A stretch of 63,734 nt of DNA, from positions 1 to 63,734 of the forward strand of contig JAKATU010000089.1 in assembly GCA_021818585.1 (NCBI GenBank). Reading direction: 5' to 3'. Shown in pieces: positions 9,614 to 18,832 of the stretch. Position 1 is the stretch's first letter; each line of letters opens with the position of its first letter. The position numbers and the translations under genes were made by a program. The stretch comes from Acidobacteriota bacterium. GTDB lineage: Bacteria; Acidobacteriota; Terriglobia; Terriglobales; Acidobacteriaceae. Below the pieces are notes generated by a model that had not been told where the DNA came from, did not search any database, and was given only the letters and a program-made list of their open reading frames with translations.

Positions 9614-10960
9614 ATGACGACGCATCACAAATGGATGAAGTTTTCCCGCCCTGGAATGCTTTTAGTGTTTGCCGGAGCCATGTTGGCCGCAGCGCCGCAG
9701 GTTTTTGCGCAGGCAGGAGTGAACCCGGAGCTGCAGGCGAAGGTGGCCACCAAGCTGAGCCGGGACAAGATGCTGCAGGGCCAGAACATCATGGTGAATG
9801 CGGCCGGCAGCCAGGTGACCCTGAGCGGCACGGTGCAGACGCCGAAGCAGTGGCAGGAAGCCGAGAGCGTGACCGCCAACGTGGGCGGCGTACGCACCAT
9901 TTTGAATAACCTGACGATTGCCGAGCAAAGCCAGGGCGGCACGTCGCAGGGTTACGGAAGCCAAAGCTACAGCGCGAACGACCAGATGGCTCCGCCGCCT
10001 CCACCGGATGCACAGGATGCGCCCGCGCCATCGGCGTCGTCCTCGCCCGGCTACCAGATGAACGATGCGGGCAATCCCCCGCCTCCGCCACCGGACCAGC
10101 AGGCAAGCCAGAATGGGCAGAATTACGCGCAGCAGTCGCGTCCGGATTACCAGGGCGGCAATGGTGGGCAGTCCTATGGCGCTGGCTACGGCTCGCAGAA
10201 CTATGGGGGGAACACCCCATATCACGATGACAACCGGCAACAGTATGCTCCGCCGCCGCAACAAGCCAGCGGGCCAGTGAGCGTGCCGGCGGGAACACTG
10301 CTGCAGGTTCGCACGGTAGAGCCGCTGGATAGCGCGCATCTGCATCCGGGACAGATTTTTGACGCCACGGTAGCGCGGGATGTGTGGGAAGGCAATGTGC
10401 TGGCGATTCCGCGCGGAGCCACACTGCAGGGCGTGGTGGTGCAGACCGAGCAGCCGCAGGGTAAGCTGGGCGGCAAACCTTACATGGATCTGCGGCTGAC
10501 GTCGTTGAACCTGAGCGGGCAAATCTACCGGCTGAATACCAATCTTTGGGCGGGCAGAGGTCCGAACAAAGCCGGATACACGGCCAGCAACACGGTTACG
10601 GGCGGCCTGCTGGGCGCGATTGTGGGCGGCATTATCGGGCGCGGCGCGGGCGCAGCCGTGGGCGCGGGGCTGGGCGCGATGACCGGACTGGGAATTTCGT
10701 CGGCCACCAAGGGGCCGCACATTTATATTCCGTCCGAGGCGATACTGAACTTCCACCTGGCCGAGCCGGTGACGGTGCAGCCCGTTTCGTGGCAAGAGGC
10801 GCGGCGGCTCTCGTCAAACGAGCCGCAACTGCAGACACGCCCGATGTATGGACGGCGTTTCGTGCGGCCCTACCCGTACGGTTATGCGTATCCTCCGGCT
10901 TACTACTATCAGCCGTATCCCTATTACGGACCCAGCTACTACTTTGGCATGGGCTGGTAG
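9614..10960 (+). CDS. Secreted BON-domain protein with Pro/Gln linker and glycine-zipper C-terminus
   Basis: The 448-residue product starts with a signal peptide ending at about PQVFAQ. A BON domain follows (about residues 40-105: VNAAGSQVTLSGTVQTPKQW), then a linker rich in Pro, Gln, Ser, Gly and Tyr (about 115-240), then a conserved block (GTLLQVRTVEPLDS, VLAIPRGATLQGVV) and a glycine zipper (GGLLGAIVGGIIGRGAG, about 335-365), ending in a Tyr/Pro-rich tail (YPYGYAYPPAYYYQPYP). BON domains bind phospholipid and glycine zippers sit in outer membranes, so an envelope role is likely. The ATG at 9614 with GGAGGAA upstream was preferred over earlier in-frame starts. Confidence 0.72.
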   Translation: MTTHHKWMKFSRPGMLLVFAGAMLAAAPQVFAQAGVNPELQAKVATKLSRDKMLQGQNIMVNAAGSQVTLSGTVQTPKQWQEAESVTANVGGVRTILNNLTIAEQSQGGTSQGYGSQSYSANDQMAPPPPPDAQDAPAPSASSSPGYQMNDAGNPPPPPPDQQASQNGQNYAQQSRPDYQGGNGGQSYGAGYGSQNYGGNTPYHDDNRQQYAPPPQQASGPVSVPAGTLLQVRTVEPLDSAHLHPGQIFDATVARDVWEGNVLAIPRGATLQGVVVQTEQPQGKLGGKPYMDLRLTSLNLSGQIYRLNTNLWAGRGPNKAGYTASNTVTGGLLGAIVGGIIGRGAGAAVGAGLGAMTGLGISSATKGPHIYIPSEAILNFHLAEPVTVQPVSWQEARRLSSNEPQLQTRPMYGRRFVRPYPYGYAYPPAYYYQPYPYYGPSYYFGMGW

Positions 10961-10984
10961 GGTCTGACTTTGCTCTTTCCATGT

Positions 10985-11014
10985 AGCCGGGCGCGATGCC
11001 CGGCTTTCCTTTTT
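10985..11014 (+). terminator. Terminator after the BON/glycine-zipper gene
   Basis: A perfect 8-bp stem AGCCGGGC / GCCCGGCT with loop GCGAT is followed by TTCCTTTTT. Confidence 0.88.
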
Positions 11015-11194
11015 GGGGTGGATGCGTGGGAACGGCCGGCCGGAGAACGCGGGTGTAGGACGTGGGCTAAGGTCTGTATACTGAAAGTGCCTTTGTCCGG
11101 GGCATTATGATTCCCTGAGGGCACGCGGCGGGATCACCGGGATCGGCTCCGGACGCGACGAAGTTCTCACAATTTTAAGGGTCGTTAGCCACAC

Positions 11195-13177
11195 ATGATT
11201 CGTTTCCTCCAGAAAGACAATCGGTTCGTCAAAGCCATTTTTGTCATCATCATCACGGTTGCCTGCGTGACGATGGTGATTACGCTCATTCCGGGCATCT
11301 TCAACAGCCAGGCGACCAATAGCGACGTGTTTGCCACGATCGGCTACGGCGGACCGCTGGGGCGTTTTCTGCCAGCCAAGGACACGATCACAATGACCGC
11401 GGTGCAGCAGCTCGCCTCGCGTGAATTGCAGCAGGAAAATCTGCCGGACATGTACCTGCGCTTTCTGATTCCGCAGGCCGGGCAGGGCCTGATTCAGCAG
11501 CATCTGGAAATGGACGCAGCCCACAAGCTGGGCATCCACGCCACCAATGCGGACGTGCGGAACTTTCTGCACACGGGCGAGTGGGGCATGGTGCTTTTTC
11601 CGCATGGCAAGTACATTGGCGACCAGGCCTATGCGCAGTTCATTTCGCAGCAGTTCAACCTGTCGCGGACGCAGTTTGAGAACGAGGTGCGGAGCCAGAT
11701 TGAGCAGGATCGCCTGCGCGGGCTGATCAGCGGCGCTGTGACGGTATCTCCGGCAGAGGTTCGCGCGGCTTATACGCAGCAGGGCATCAAGATCAACTTC
11801 CAGTACGCGGTGCTGGACTCGAATACGCTGCGGAAGACGATCAATCCAACGGACGCCCAACTGCAGGCTTACTTCAAGGCCAATGCGGGGCGCTATGCGA
11901 ACGCCATCGCCGAAACGCGGACAGTGAACTACATCGCGTTTGACAACTCGCAGATTCCGGGCGGGCCGACGCAGGTAACCAATGCGGAAATTCAGCAGTA
12001 CTACAGCCAGAACCAGAGCCAGTACCAGGTACCGGAAGAGGTCAAGGTGCGGCACATTCTGATTGCGGTGAAGCAGGATGCGAGTCCGGCGCAGGTTGCG
12101 GCAGCCAAGGCCAAGGCGCAGGGCATCCTCGACCAGATCAGGAAGGACAACGGCAAGAACTTTGCCGAGCTGGCGAAGAAGTATTCCGACGACCCGGGCA
12201 GCGCGGCGCAGGGCGGCGAACTGGGCTGGATCAAGAAAGGCGTGACAGTTCCGGCCTTCCAGCATGCGGCGTTTTCGCAGAGCGCGGGACAGATTTCCGG
12301 ACTGGTGCGGACGCAGTTCGGCTTCCACATCATCCAGACGGAAGCGAAACAGGCAGCGCACCTGAAGCCTCTCTCCGACGTGAAGGCGGATATTCTCTCC
12401 ACGCTCATGCAGGACAAGACGGCGCAGGCGGCGCAGGACTATGCCCTGCAACTGGCCAAGCAGGCCGCTCAGGAGGGTCTGGCGAAGACGGCGGCAGCTC
12501 ATCACCTTGCGGTGACCAACAGCGGCCCGTTCCAGCAGGGCGCGAACCTGCCCAATATGGAAGACAGCTCCAAGCTGGTGGCCGAGGCATTTGCCGCCAA
12601 GCAGGGCTCTGCTCCTGAGATTGCGAATACCGGCAACGGCTTCGCGGTCTTCCAGTTGACGAACATCGACCCCGCGCACGCACCGACGTTTGCCTCCTAC
12701 AAGAGCCATATTCTGTCGGATTATCGTGACGCTCACCTGCCCGCACTGATGGCCGCGAAGACCAGCGAACTGGCCGCCAAGGCGCACTCGCTGAACAACC
12801 TGGCGCAGGCTGCCAAGGCCATGGGCGCGACTCTGATGACCAGTGGCCTCGTGGGCCGCACCGAACAGGTTCCGGAGATTGGCGAACTGGAGCAGGTGGC
12901 TCCCTCGCTCTTTACGCTGAACCAGGGCGACATCAGCAAGGCGATCAACACCGGCAGCAGCGGCGTGGTGGCCCAAATTACCCAGAAACAGTTCCCGGAC
13001 GCGGCGGATATCCAGGCGCACTTTGAAGCGACGCGCCAGCAACTGCTCAGCCAGGAGCGCGATCAGATGTTTGCCGTCTTCCTCACCAACCTAGAGCACG
13101 AGTACCAGAAGGAAGGGCGTATTCACATCAACCAGAGCGCGGTTTCGCTGGCCACCGGCGGCGGAAGCCAGAGCTAA
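11195..13177 (+). CDS. PpiD/SurA-like membrane-anchored peptidyl-prolyl isomerase
   Basis: This 660-residue protein has one N-terminal membrane anchor (about residues 12-33) and a large periplasmic part with a SurA-N-like chaperone region (about 75-200) and a parvulin domain (about 280-395). The parvulin signature is clear: VKVRHILIAV, FAELAKKYSDDPGSA and GGELGWIKKGVTVPAF, then GFHIIQ. A second substrate-binding region follows. It resembles PpiD, the inner-membrane chaperone that helps proteins leaving the Sec translocon. It is flanked by terminators and looks monocistronic. Confidence 0.85.
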   Translation: MIRFLQKDNRFVKAIFVIIITVACVTMVITLIPGIFNSQATNSDVFATIGYGGPLGRFLPAKDTITMTAVQQLASRELQQENLPDMYLRFLIPQAGQGLIQQHLEMDAAHKLGIHATNADVRNFLHTGEWGMVLFPHGKYIGDQAYAQFISQQFNLSRTQFENEVRSQIEQDRLRGLISGAVTVSPAEVRAAYTQQGIKINFQYAVLDSNTLRKTINPTDAQLQAYFKANAGRYANAIAETRTVNYIAFDNSQIPGGPTQVTNAEIQQYYSQNQSQYQVPEEVKVRHILIAVKQDASPAQVAAAKAKAQGILDQIRKDNGKNFAELAKKYSDDPGSAAQGGELGWIKKGVTVPAFQHAAFSQSAGQISGLVRTQFGFHIIQTEAKQAAHLKPLSDVKADILSTLMQDKTAQAAQDYALQLAKQAAQEGLAKTAAAHHLAVTNSGPFQQGANLPNMEDSSKLVAEAFAAKQGSAPEIANTGNGFAVFQLTNIDPAHAPTFASYKSHILSDYRDAHLPALMAAKTSELAAKAHSLNNLAQAAKAMGATLMTSGLVGRTEQVPEIGELEQVAPSLFTLNQGDISKAINTGSSGVVAQITQKQFPDAADIQAHFEATRQQLLSQERDQMFAVFLTNLEHEYQKEGRIHINQSAVSLATGGGSQS

Positions 13178-13203
13178 GCCACACGTTCAACCAGACCATG
13201 GGA

Positions 13204-13229
13204 CCCGTGCTTCGGCACGGGCCTTTTTG
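13204..13229 (+). terminator. Terminator after the parvulin gene
   Basis: CCCGTGC and GCACGGG form a 7-bp stem closed by a TTCG tetraloop, followed by CCTTTTT. This is a textbook intrinsic terminator 27 nt past the stop. Confidence 0.93.
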
Positions 13230-13275
13230 TCTGGCCGCATCCTAAAAATTTGTAGAAGTATCAGGAGAGGTTTTT

Positions 13276-14781
13276 ATGCCCTTTATTCGGTCCTCTGGAG
13301 TTTTGCTGCATATTTCTTCCCTGCCCTCCTATGGCGGCATTGGCGACCTTGGCCCCGCGGCGTATGAGTTTGCCGATTTTCTGGCCGCGGGCAAACAGCA
13401 GTGGTGGCAGGTGCTTCCGCTGGGGCCGACGGGTTTTGGGAATTCTCCGTATGCGGGCTTGTCTGCGTTTGCGGGCAATACCCTGCTGATTTCGCTGGAG
13501 TTTCTTTCCGACCGGGGCTGGATCAGCGGCGACGCGATTGCCGGTCTGCCGGGACGCGCGGGCAACGTGGATTTTGAGGAGGTCACGGCGCGCAAGCTGC
13601 CGCTGCTGGAGGCCGCGGCCAGGCAGTTTCTGGCGAGCAGGCCTGGGGAGCAGTGGGCGCGGTTTGAGCAGTTTTGCGCGGCGAATGCCGGATGGCTGCC
13701 GGGCTGGTCGCTCTACAGCGTCCTGCGCCGCAAGTTTGATAACGCCTGCTGGAACCAGTGGCCGGAGCCGCTGGCGCGGCGCGATGGCGAGGCGCTGGGG
13801 CAGACGCGGCAGGAGCTGGCCGAGGAGATTGCTGTGGCCGAGGCGATTCAGTTTGCCTTTGACGAGCAATGGACGGCGCTGCGGGCTTACTGCGCCGAGC
13901 GGGGCATCCAGTTTCTGGGCGATATCGCGATTTTTGTGAACTTTGACAGCGCCGATGTGTGGACGCATCCGGAGATGTTTGAGCTGGATGAGCATTTGTC
14001 TCCGGTGCGGGTGGCGGGCGTTCCGCCGGATTATTTTTCGGCGACCGGACAGCGATGGGGCAATCCCCTGTACCGCTGGCAGGAGATGGAAGCGCGCGGC
14101 TTTCCGTGGTGGGTGGAGCGGGTGCGGCGGGCACGGGTGCTGTATGACGCGATCCGGCTGGATCACTTCCGGGGATTTGAAGCGTTCTGGTCGATCCCTG
14201 CCGAAGAGGACACGGCGGTCAACGGCGAGTGGGTCAAGGCACCGGGCGAAGCGCTCTTTAAGACGCTTCGTCGCGAGCTCGGCGAACTGCCGTTCATTGC
14301 CGAAGACCTGGGCGTGATTACGCCTGAGGTGGACGCGCTCCGGGAGCGCTTCCAGTTGCCGGGCATGAAGGTGCTGCAGTTTGGCTTTGGCGGACGCGGG
14401 GCGCACAGCTACCTGCCGCATCGGTATGAGCGCAATGCGGTGGTTTACACCGGCACGCACGACAATGACACCACGCGCGGCTGGTGGGAGAACGGCGCAT
14501 CGGCCGTGGAAAAGGCCGCGGTGAAGGCCTACCTGCACCCCAATGCCGACGACGTGGTATGGGCGCTGATGCGCGCGGCGGCGGCCTCGGTAGCCGATAT
14601 ATGCCTCTTCCCTGCCCAGGATGTGCTGGACCTTGGATCGGAGGCCAGGATGAATGTTCCGGCGCTGCCCAAGGGCAACTGGAGCTGGCGCTGCCCGGAA
14701 CATGCGTGGAAGGCGCGGCTGGCGCACAAGCTGGCCGAGCTGACCGAGGTGACAGACCGGGACCGTGTGGAAGCGGAGTAG
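13276..14781 (+). CDS. malQ: 4-alpha-glucanotransferase (amylomaltase, GH77)
   Basis: The 501-residue enzyme transfers alpha-1,4-glucan segments in maltodextrin and glycogen metabolism. The N-terminus RSSGVLLHISSLPS and LPLGPTGFGNSPYAG is diagnostic. The GH77 catalytic residues are visible in IRLDHFRGFEAFW (Asp nucleophile), IAEDLGVITPEV (Glu acid/base) and GTHDNDTTRGWW (third Asp). The ATG at 13276 has AGGAGAGG upstream. No other maltose or glycogen gene is next to it, so it may serve glycogen turnover encoded elsewhere. Confidence 0.95.
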   Translation: MPFIRSSGVLLHISSLPSYGGIGDLGPAAYEFADFLAAGKQQWWQVLPLGPTGFGNSPYAGLSAFAGNTLLISLEFLSDRGWISGDAIAGLPGRAGNVDFEEVTARKLPLLEAAARQFLASRPGEQWARFEQFCAANAGWLPGWSLYSVLRRKFDNACWNQWPEPLARRDGEALGQTRQELAEEIAVAEAIQFAFDEQWTALRAYCAERGIQFLGDIAIFVNFDSADVWTHPEMFELDEHLSPVRVAGVPPDYFSATGQRWGNPLYRWQEMEARGFPWWVERVRRARVLYDAIRLDHFRGFEAFWSIPAEEDTAVNGEWVKAPGEALFKTLRRELGELPFIAEDLGVITPEVDALRERFQLPGMKVLQFGFGGRGAHSYLPHRYERNAVVYTGTHDNDTTRGWWENGASAVEKAAVKAYLHPNADDVVWALMRAAAASVADICLFPAQDVLDLGSEARMNVPALPKGNWSWRCPEHAWKARLAHKLAELTEVTDRDRVEAE

Positions 14782-14859
14782 TTCCACTATGCTTCGTCGC
14801 TTGTCTCGGGCGTTCAGGCAGTGCCAAAGTTATAAAATGAGGGGCGAGGAGGAACCGCC

Positions 14860-15282
14860 ATGCGCGTCCAGCATTGGAAGACCTCTTTTGGAGTAATGGC
14901 TGTCGCGACCGCGCTGCTCGCTGGTTGTGGCGGCAGCACGATCACCAGCCGGGGCCTCCAATCCATCACTGTAAGTCCTTCGGCTGCCGATGGAAGCACT
15001 TCAGGCGGCACGGTACAGTTTACGGCGACTGCCCACTGGAGCGCGGCTCCTTTCACGACGACTCCCTTCGGAGCCAGTTGGGCTGTGTGCCAGAACAACA
15101 TGCCGGTGAAGAACGTAACGGTTTCGAACACCGGGCTGGCCGCTTGCGGCACAGGAGCCCAGGGCGTCTATGATGTGAACGCCTGGAGTTTCCCGATCAA
15201 CGACGGTCCCACCTGCATGGCGATCAACCTCTGCGGAACAAGCTGTACAGTCGTAGGCTCTGCGCAGTTGACCTGCCCTTAG
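14860..15282 (+). CDS. Small lipoprotein with Ig-like N-terminal region
   Basis: The 140-residue product has a lipoprotein signal peptide with lipobox LLAGC (Cys about residue 23). After it, ITVSPSAADGSTSGGTVQFT resembles the first strands of bacterial Ig-like domains. The C-terminal half has several cysteines (AVCQNN, LAACGTG, TCMAINLCGTSC, LTCP), suggesting disulfides after export. GAGGAGGAACC precedes the ATG. The family and role are not recognised. A T-rich run follows the gene without a clear hairpin. Confidence 0.65.
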   Translation: MRVQHWKTSFGVMAVATALLAGCGGSTITSRGLQSITVSPSAADGSTSGGTVQFTATAHWSAAPFTTTPFGASWAVCQNNMPVKNVTVSNTGLAACGTGAQGVYDVNAWSFPINDGPTCMAINLCGTSCTVVGSAQLTCP

Positions 15283-15520
15283 AACATGACTCTCTCTTCC
15301 TTTTTTTGATTCCGGACAGCGGGTGCGGGTGCGCGCTCATTTCGGATTTCCGCGATCCTTTCACCAACCTTCGAGGAATGAACCTGTTACGGAAAAGCCC
15401 GCGACCACTGTGGGATGGATCACCTGGAAAACCAATTCGGTCGCGAGATTTGCCGCAGATTTGTGATCAAAACGGCCTCGTCTCTGTTATCCTCTCAAGT
15501 TTACCCCCCAGGAAGTAAAC

Positions 15521-15892
15521 ATGCAGGAAGCCAGAGGCAGAAAGTATCACCAGGATCGTGTAGCCGAGTCGCTGCGCGAAGAGATCAGCGCCATGATCGA
15601 GGGAGAATTGAGCGATCCGCGCATCAGCTTTGCTTACGTAAGCCAAGTGATTCTCAATCCGGGTGGGAAGTCCGCGCAAATATGGGTTGCTGTCGACGGC
15701 GGCCCGGAAGAAGAAGAGCAAACGGTGGAAGGTTTGTTCGCGGCGCGGAGCTACATCCGTCATGAGTTGCAGGAGCGCACCGGCAAGCGCCACGTTCCTG
15801 ACTTGAGTTTTCACGTAGATCGATCGGAGCGCATGAAGGCTCGGATTGACGAGCTGCTGGGCCGGTCGAAACGGAGACGGAAGGATGCCTAG
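15521..15892 (+). CDS. rbfA: Ribosome-binding factor A
   Basis: This 123-residue KH-type protein matures the 30S subunit by acting near the 5' end of 16S rRNA. Matching blocks are RVAESLREEISAMIEGELSDPR, near the N-terminus, and RHELQERTGKRHVPDLSF. AGGAAG upstream of the ATG at 15521 supports the start. In many bacteria rbfA follows infB and ylxP; here neither is upstream, while nrnA follows after only 5 nt, preserving half of the usual arrangement. Confidence 0.93.
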   Translation: MQEARGRKYHQDRVAESLREEISAMIEGELSDPRISFAYVSQVILNPGGKSAQIWVAVDGGPEEEEQTVEGLFAARSYIRHELQERTGKRHVPDLSFHVDRSERMKARIDELLGRSKRRRKDA

Positions 15893-15897
15893 CAGCA

Positions 15898-16932
15898 ATG
15901 TCCTCAGAAGCGTTCTATGAAGTAACCCCAGGCTACCAGCCTGCAGCCGCGGCTTATGCCAAGCCGGAGGGCCTGTATGCCGTGCTGGCCGCGATTCGCG
16001 AGGGACAGCGGTTTCTGGTGAGCGCGCACGCGCGCCCGGATGGCGACGCCATCGGCTCGATGCTGGCGATGGGCAGCATTCTGCAGCAGATGGGCAAGCA
16101 GGCCGACCTGGTCTCCTGCGACGGGCTGCCGCTGATCTACTACGGACTGCCCTGCTCGCGCTCCATCGTGCGCAAGGCGGCCATCGAGGGCGAGTACGAC
16201 GCGGTGATCCTGCTGGAGTGCGACGGCATTGCCCGCTCGCGACTGCGCGGGCTGGAGGGCCGGAAGCTCATCAACATTGACCATCACGTGAGCGGGCAGA
16301 AGTTTGCCAACGTGAACTGGATTGAGCCGGAGGCCTGCGCCGTGGCCGAGCTGGTCTATGAACTGGCGCTCGAGGCCGGTGTGGCAATTACGCCCGAGAT
16401 GGCGACCTGCCTGTACGCGGCGGTGCTGACCGATACGGGCTCGTTCTGCTACGACGGCACCGACACGCATACCTTTGAGCTGGCGGCGAACCTGGTGCGG
16501 TACGGAGCGCGGCCCGCTGCCATTGCCGAGCAGGTGTATTTCTCCAATCCAACCTCAAAGATGATGTTGCTGGGCGCGGCGCTGAACAACCTGCGGCGCG
16601 ACGGCAGGCTGGCATGGCTCTCCGTAACGCAGGATGACATGCTGCGGACACGCGCGGCCGAGGAAGACTGCGAAGGCGTGGTGAACTACGCGATCAGCAT
16701 AGCGGGCGTGGAAACGGCGGTATTTCTGCGTGAGCTGAAGGATCGCCGGGTGCGGCTCTCGCTGCGCAGCAAGGGACGCGTGGACGTGGCGCGGGTGGCA
16801 GAGGCGTTTGGCGGCGGCGGGCATCCGCACGCAGCCGGCTGCACGCTGGAGGGCCCCATGCGCGTGGCCACGAACGTCATTCTGGAGAAGCTGCGCGCGA
16901 TGCTGCGGGAAAGCATGCACGGGTTGGGCTGA
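15898..16932 (+). CDS. nrnA: Bifunctional oligoribonuclease / PAP phosphatase (DHH family)
   Basis: The 344-residue cytosolic enzyme degrades very short RNAs and dephosphorylates 3'-phosphoadenosine 5'-phosphate. The DHH phosphoesterase motifs are HARPDGDAIGS (about residues 41-51), the Asp in LLECDG, NIDHHVSG and TDTGSF. The DHHA1 domain ends in FGGGGHPHAAGC. It starts 5 nt after the rbfA stop, so the two are very likely co-transcribed. Confidence 0.93.
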   Translation: MSSEAFYEVTPGYQPAAAAYAKPEGLYAVLAAIREGQRFLVSAHARPDGDAIGSMLAMGSILQQMGKQADLVSCDGLPLIYYGLPCSRSIVRKAAIEGEYDAVILLECDGIARSRLRGLEGRKLINIDHHVSGQKFANVNWIEPEACAVAELVYELALEAGVAITPEMATCLYAAVLTDTGSFCYDGTDTHTFELAANLVRYGARPAAIAEQVYFSNPTSKMMLLGAALNNLRRDGRLAWLSVTQDDMLRTRAAEEDCEGVVNYAISIAGVETAVFLRELKDRRVRLSLRSKGRVDVARVAEAFGGGGHPHAAGCTLEGPMRVATNVILEKLRAMLRESMHGLG

Positions 16933-16971
16933 GGACGGGCGGGCTCTGATCTGTTAGCCTGAGTTGGGATC

Positions 16972-18738
16972 GTGCCAGACAGTAAACCAATTCCTTCACC
17001 TGCCCCCTGGATTCGCGCTTTCAAGCACGCGCCGAGCCGTATCTCCGCAAGGTTTCCGGCTTTTGCGGTAGTCGCCCAGGTGATCACGATGCTGGGCTTC
17101 AGCATTTTCTTCCTGTTTTACGGGCTGGTACCGGCCTTTGGCGGCGACGGGCTGGGCCTGGTAGGCGCGGACGAGCCGCGCTACGCACAGGTGGCCCGCG
17201 AGATGCTGCAGCGGCACGACCTGGTGACGCCGATGCTGTGGGGGCATCCCTGGCTGGAAAAACCAGCCCTCTACTACTGGCGCGCGATGCTCTCGTTCAT
17301 TGAATTTGGCATGCACGACTGGGCGGCGAGGTTGCCTTCCGCCACCTTTGCGCTGACGCTGATCGTGCTGATTTATATGCACATGCGGAGCTTCCGCAGG
17401 GGCGGCGAGGTGGATGCGGCGCTGATCACCGTGACCTGCGTGGCGATCTTGAGCTTTGCCCGCGGCGCCTCCACAGACATGCAACTGGCGGCGCCATTCT
17501 GCATCGGCATGCTGGGCTGGTACGCCTGGTATGAGACGGGCAGCAAGTTCTGGCTCTTTGACCTGTACTTCTTCAACGCGACGGCCACGCTGGCCAAGGG
17601 CCCGGTGGCGCCGTTTCTGGCGATCCTGATCCTGGTGGTGTTTGCGGCGCTGCGCCGGGAGTGGTCGGTGCTGCGGCGGACGATCTGGTGGCCTGGTATC
17701 GCGCTCTACCTGGCGATTGTGCTGCCGTGGTATGTCGAGGTACAGATACGAAACCCGTCCTTCCTGAAGCAGTTTATTTTGCAGCAGAACCTCGAACGGT
17801 TCAGCACAAACCGGTACCAGCACGAGCAGCCCTTCTGGTACTACCTGCCGGTGGTGATTCTGGCGCTGATGCCCTGGGTGGTGATTGCGCTGACAGCCTT
17901 TGCCGACGCGGCGCGAACCTCACTGAATGAGTGGCGCGCCCGGCGCAGGAAAGGCCACTACGTAGGCCACGGACGTGCGGGCGATGCCTTCCCCGAGTTC
18001 CTGGTGGTGTGGGCTCTGCTGCCGATCCTGTTCTTCTCGATGTCGCAGTCCAAGCTGCCGGGCTATATTCTGCCCTCGATACCGCCGCTGACCATCCTGG
18101 CGGGCGATTACATCAACCGCATCAAGGGACGCGGTCTGCAGGCGTGGCTGCTGGTGCTGCACGCGCTTACGGTGGGCTTTCTGGTGACGTTTGTGCTGCT
18201 GATGCCGCTGCACCTGCTGCACCCCAAGCAGATTCCGCCGGGGCGGGCATTGATTGCCGGCGGGCTGACGGGCTTTGCGACGGTGGTGTTCATCCTGATC
18301 ATGGTGAGCCAGTACGGGGTGAAGAAACTGCGCACAGCGACCGTTCTGCCGATTGTGGTGCTCATGTTCTACATCTTCGGCGTGGGCCCGGTCTTCGGAC
18401 TGGGGCCAATGGGGAACACGAAGCGCAATATTCACCTGATTGACCTGACTTTTTCGGCGCGGCCGATGGCGCAGATCCTGAAGCAGATTGCACCGAAGGA
18501 TGAAGTTGTGGCGCTCTATGACGTGCGTCGGGAGATGGCCTATGGACTGTCGTTTTACCGCGATCAGCAGGTATGGCAGGAGGGTCCGGGCCACATTCCG
18601 GCGGCGCGGCATATCCTGATTACCCCGATCAGAGACATAGGAAATTTGAAATCCCTCCTGCAGGGCAGGACATACGAGGAGCTTTTCAAGTATCCTGCTC
18701 AAAATCTAGTGGTTTACCAGGTGGCCGCGAAGCAATAG
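16972..18738 (+). CDS. GT39/ArnT-like membrane glycosyltransferase
   Basis: The 588-residue protein has about a dozen hydrophobic segments. The first periplasmic loop carries GADEPRYAQVAREM and LEKPALYYW, typical of ArnT and related polyprenyl-phosphate-sugar glycosyltransferases of the PMT/GT39 group, which move a sugar from a lipid carrier to lipid A or protein on the outer face of the inner membrane. The GTG start at 16972 is 39 nt after nrnA. No arn operon genes are visible, so the donor and acceptor are unknown. Confidence 0.82.
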   Translation: MPDSKPIPSPAPWIRAFKHAPSRISARFPAFAVVAQVITMLGFSIFFLFYGLVPAFGGDGLGLVGADEPRYAQVAREMLQRHDLVTPMLWGHPWLEKPALYYWRAMLSFIEFGMHDWAARLPSATFALTLIVLIYMHMRSFRRGGEVDAALITVTCVAILSFARGASTDMQLAAPFCIGMLGWYAWYETGSKFWLFDLYFFNATATLAKGPVAPFLAILILVVFAALRREWSVLRRTIWWPGIALYLAIVLPWYVEVQIRNPSFLKQFILQQNLERFSTNRYQHEQPFWYYLPVVILALMPWVVIALTAFADAARTSLNEWRARRRKGHYVGHGRAGDAFPEFLVVWALLPILFFSMSQSKLPGYILPSIPPLTILAGDYINRIKGRGLQAWLLVLHALTVGFLVTFVLLMPLHLLHPKQIPPGRALIAGGLTGFATVVFILIMVSQYGVKKLRTATVLPIVVLMFYIFGVGPVFGLGPMGNTKRNIHLIDLTFSARPMAQILKQIAPKDEVVALYDVRREMAYGLSFYRDQQVWQEGPGHIPAARHILITPIRDIGNLKSLLQGRTYEELFKYPAQNLVVYQVAAKQ

Positions 18739-18832
18739 ACAGTTGCTGCCGCGGCAGGAAGATGCGGACGGCGGTTCCGTCGTGGAGATTCGCGCCCGGC
18801 GGCGGCCCGAGAAGGAGAATGAGCTGCAGACG

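Noticed and set aside
15283..15520. Possible tRNA in the lipoprotein-rbfA gap
   Set aside because: No cloverleaf with the conserved T-loop and acceptor pairing could be drawn.
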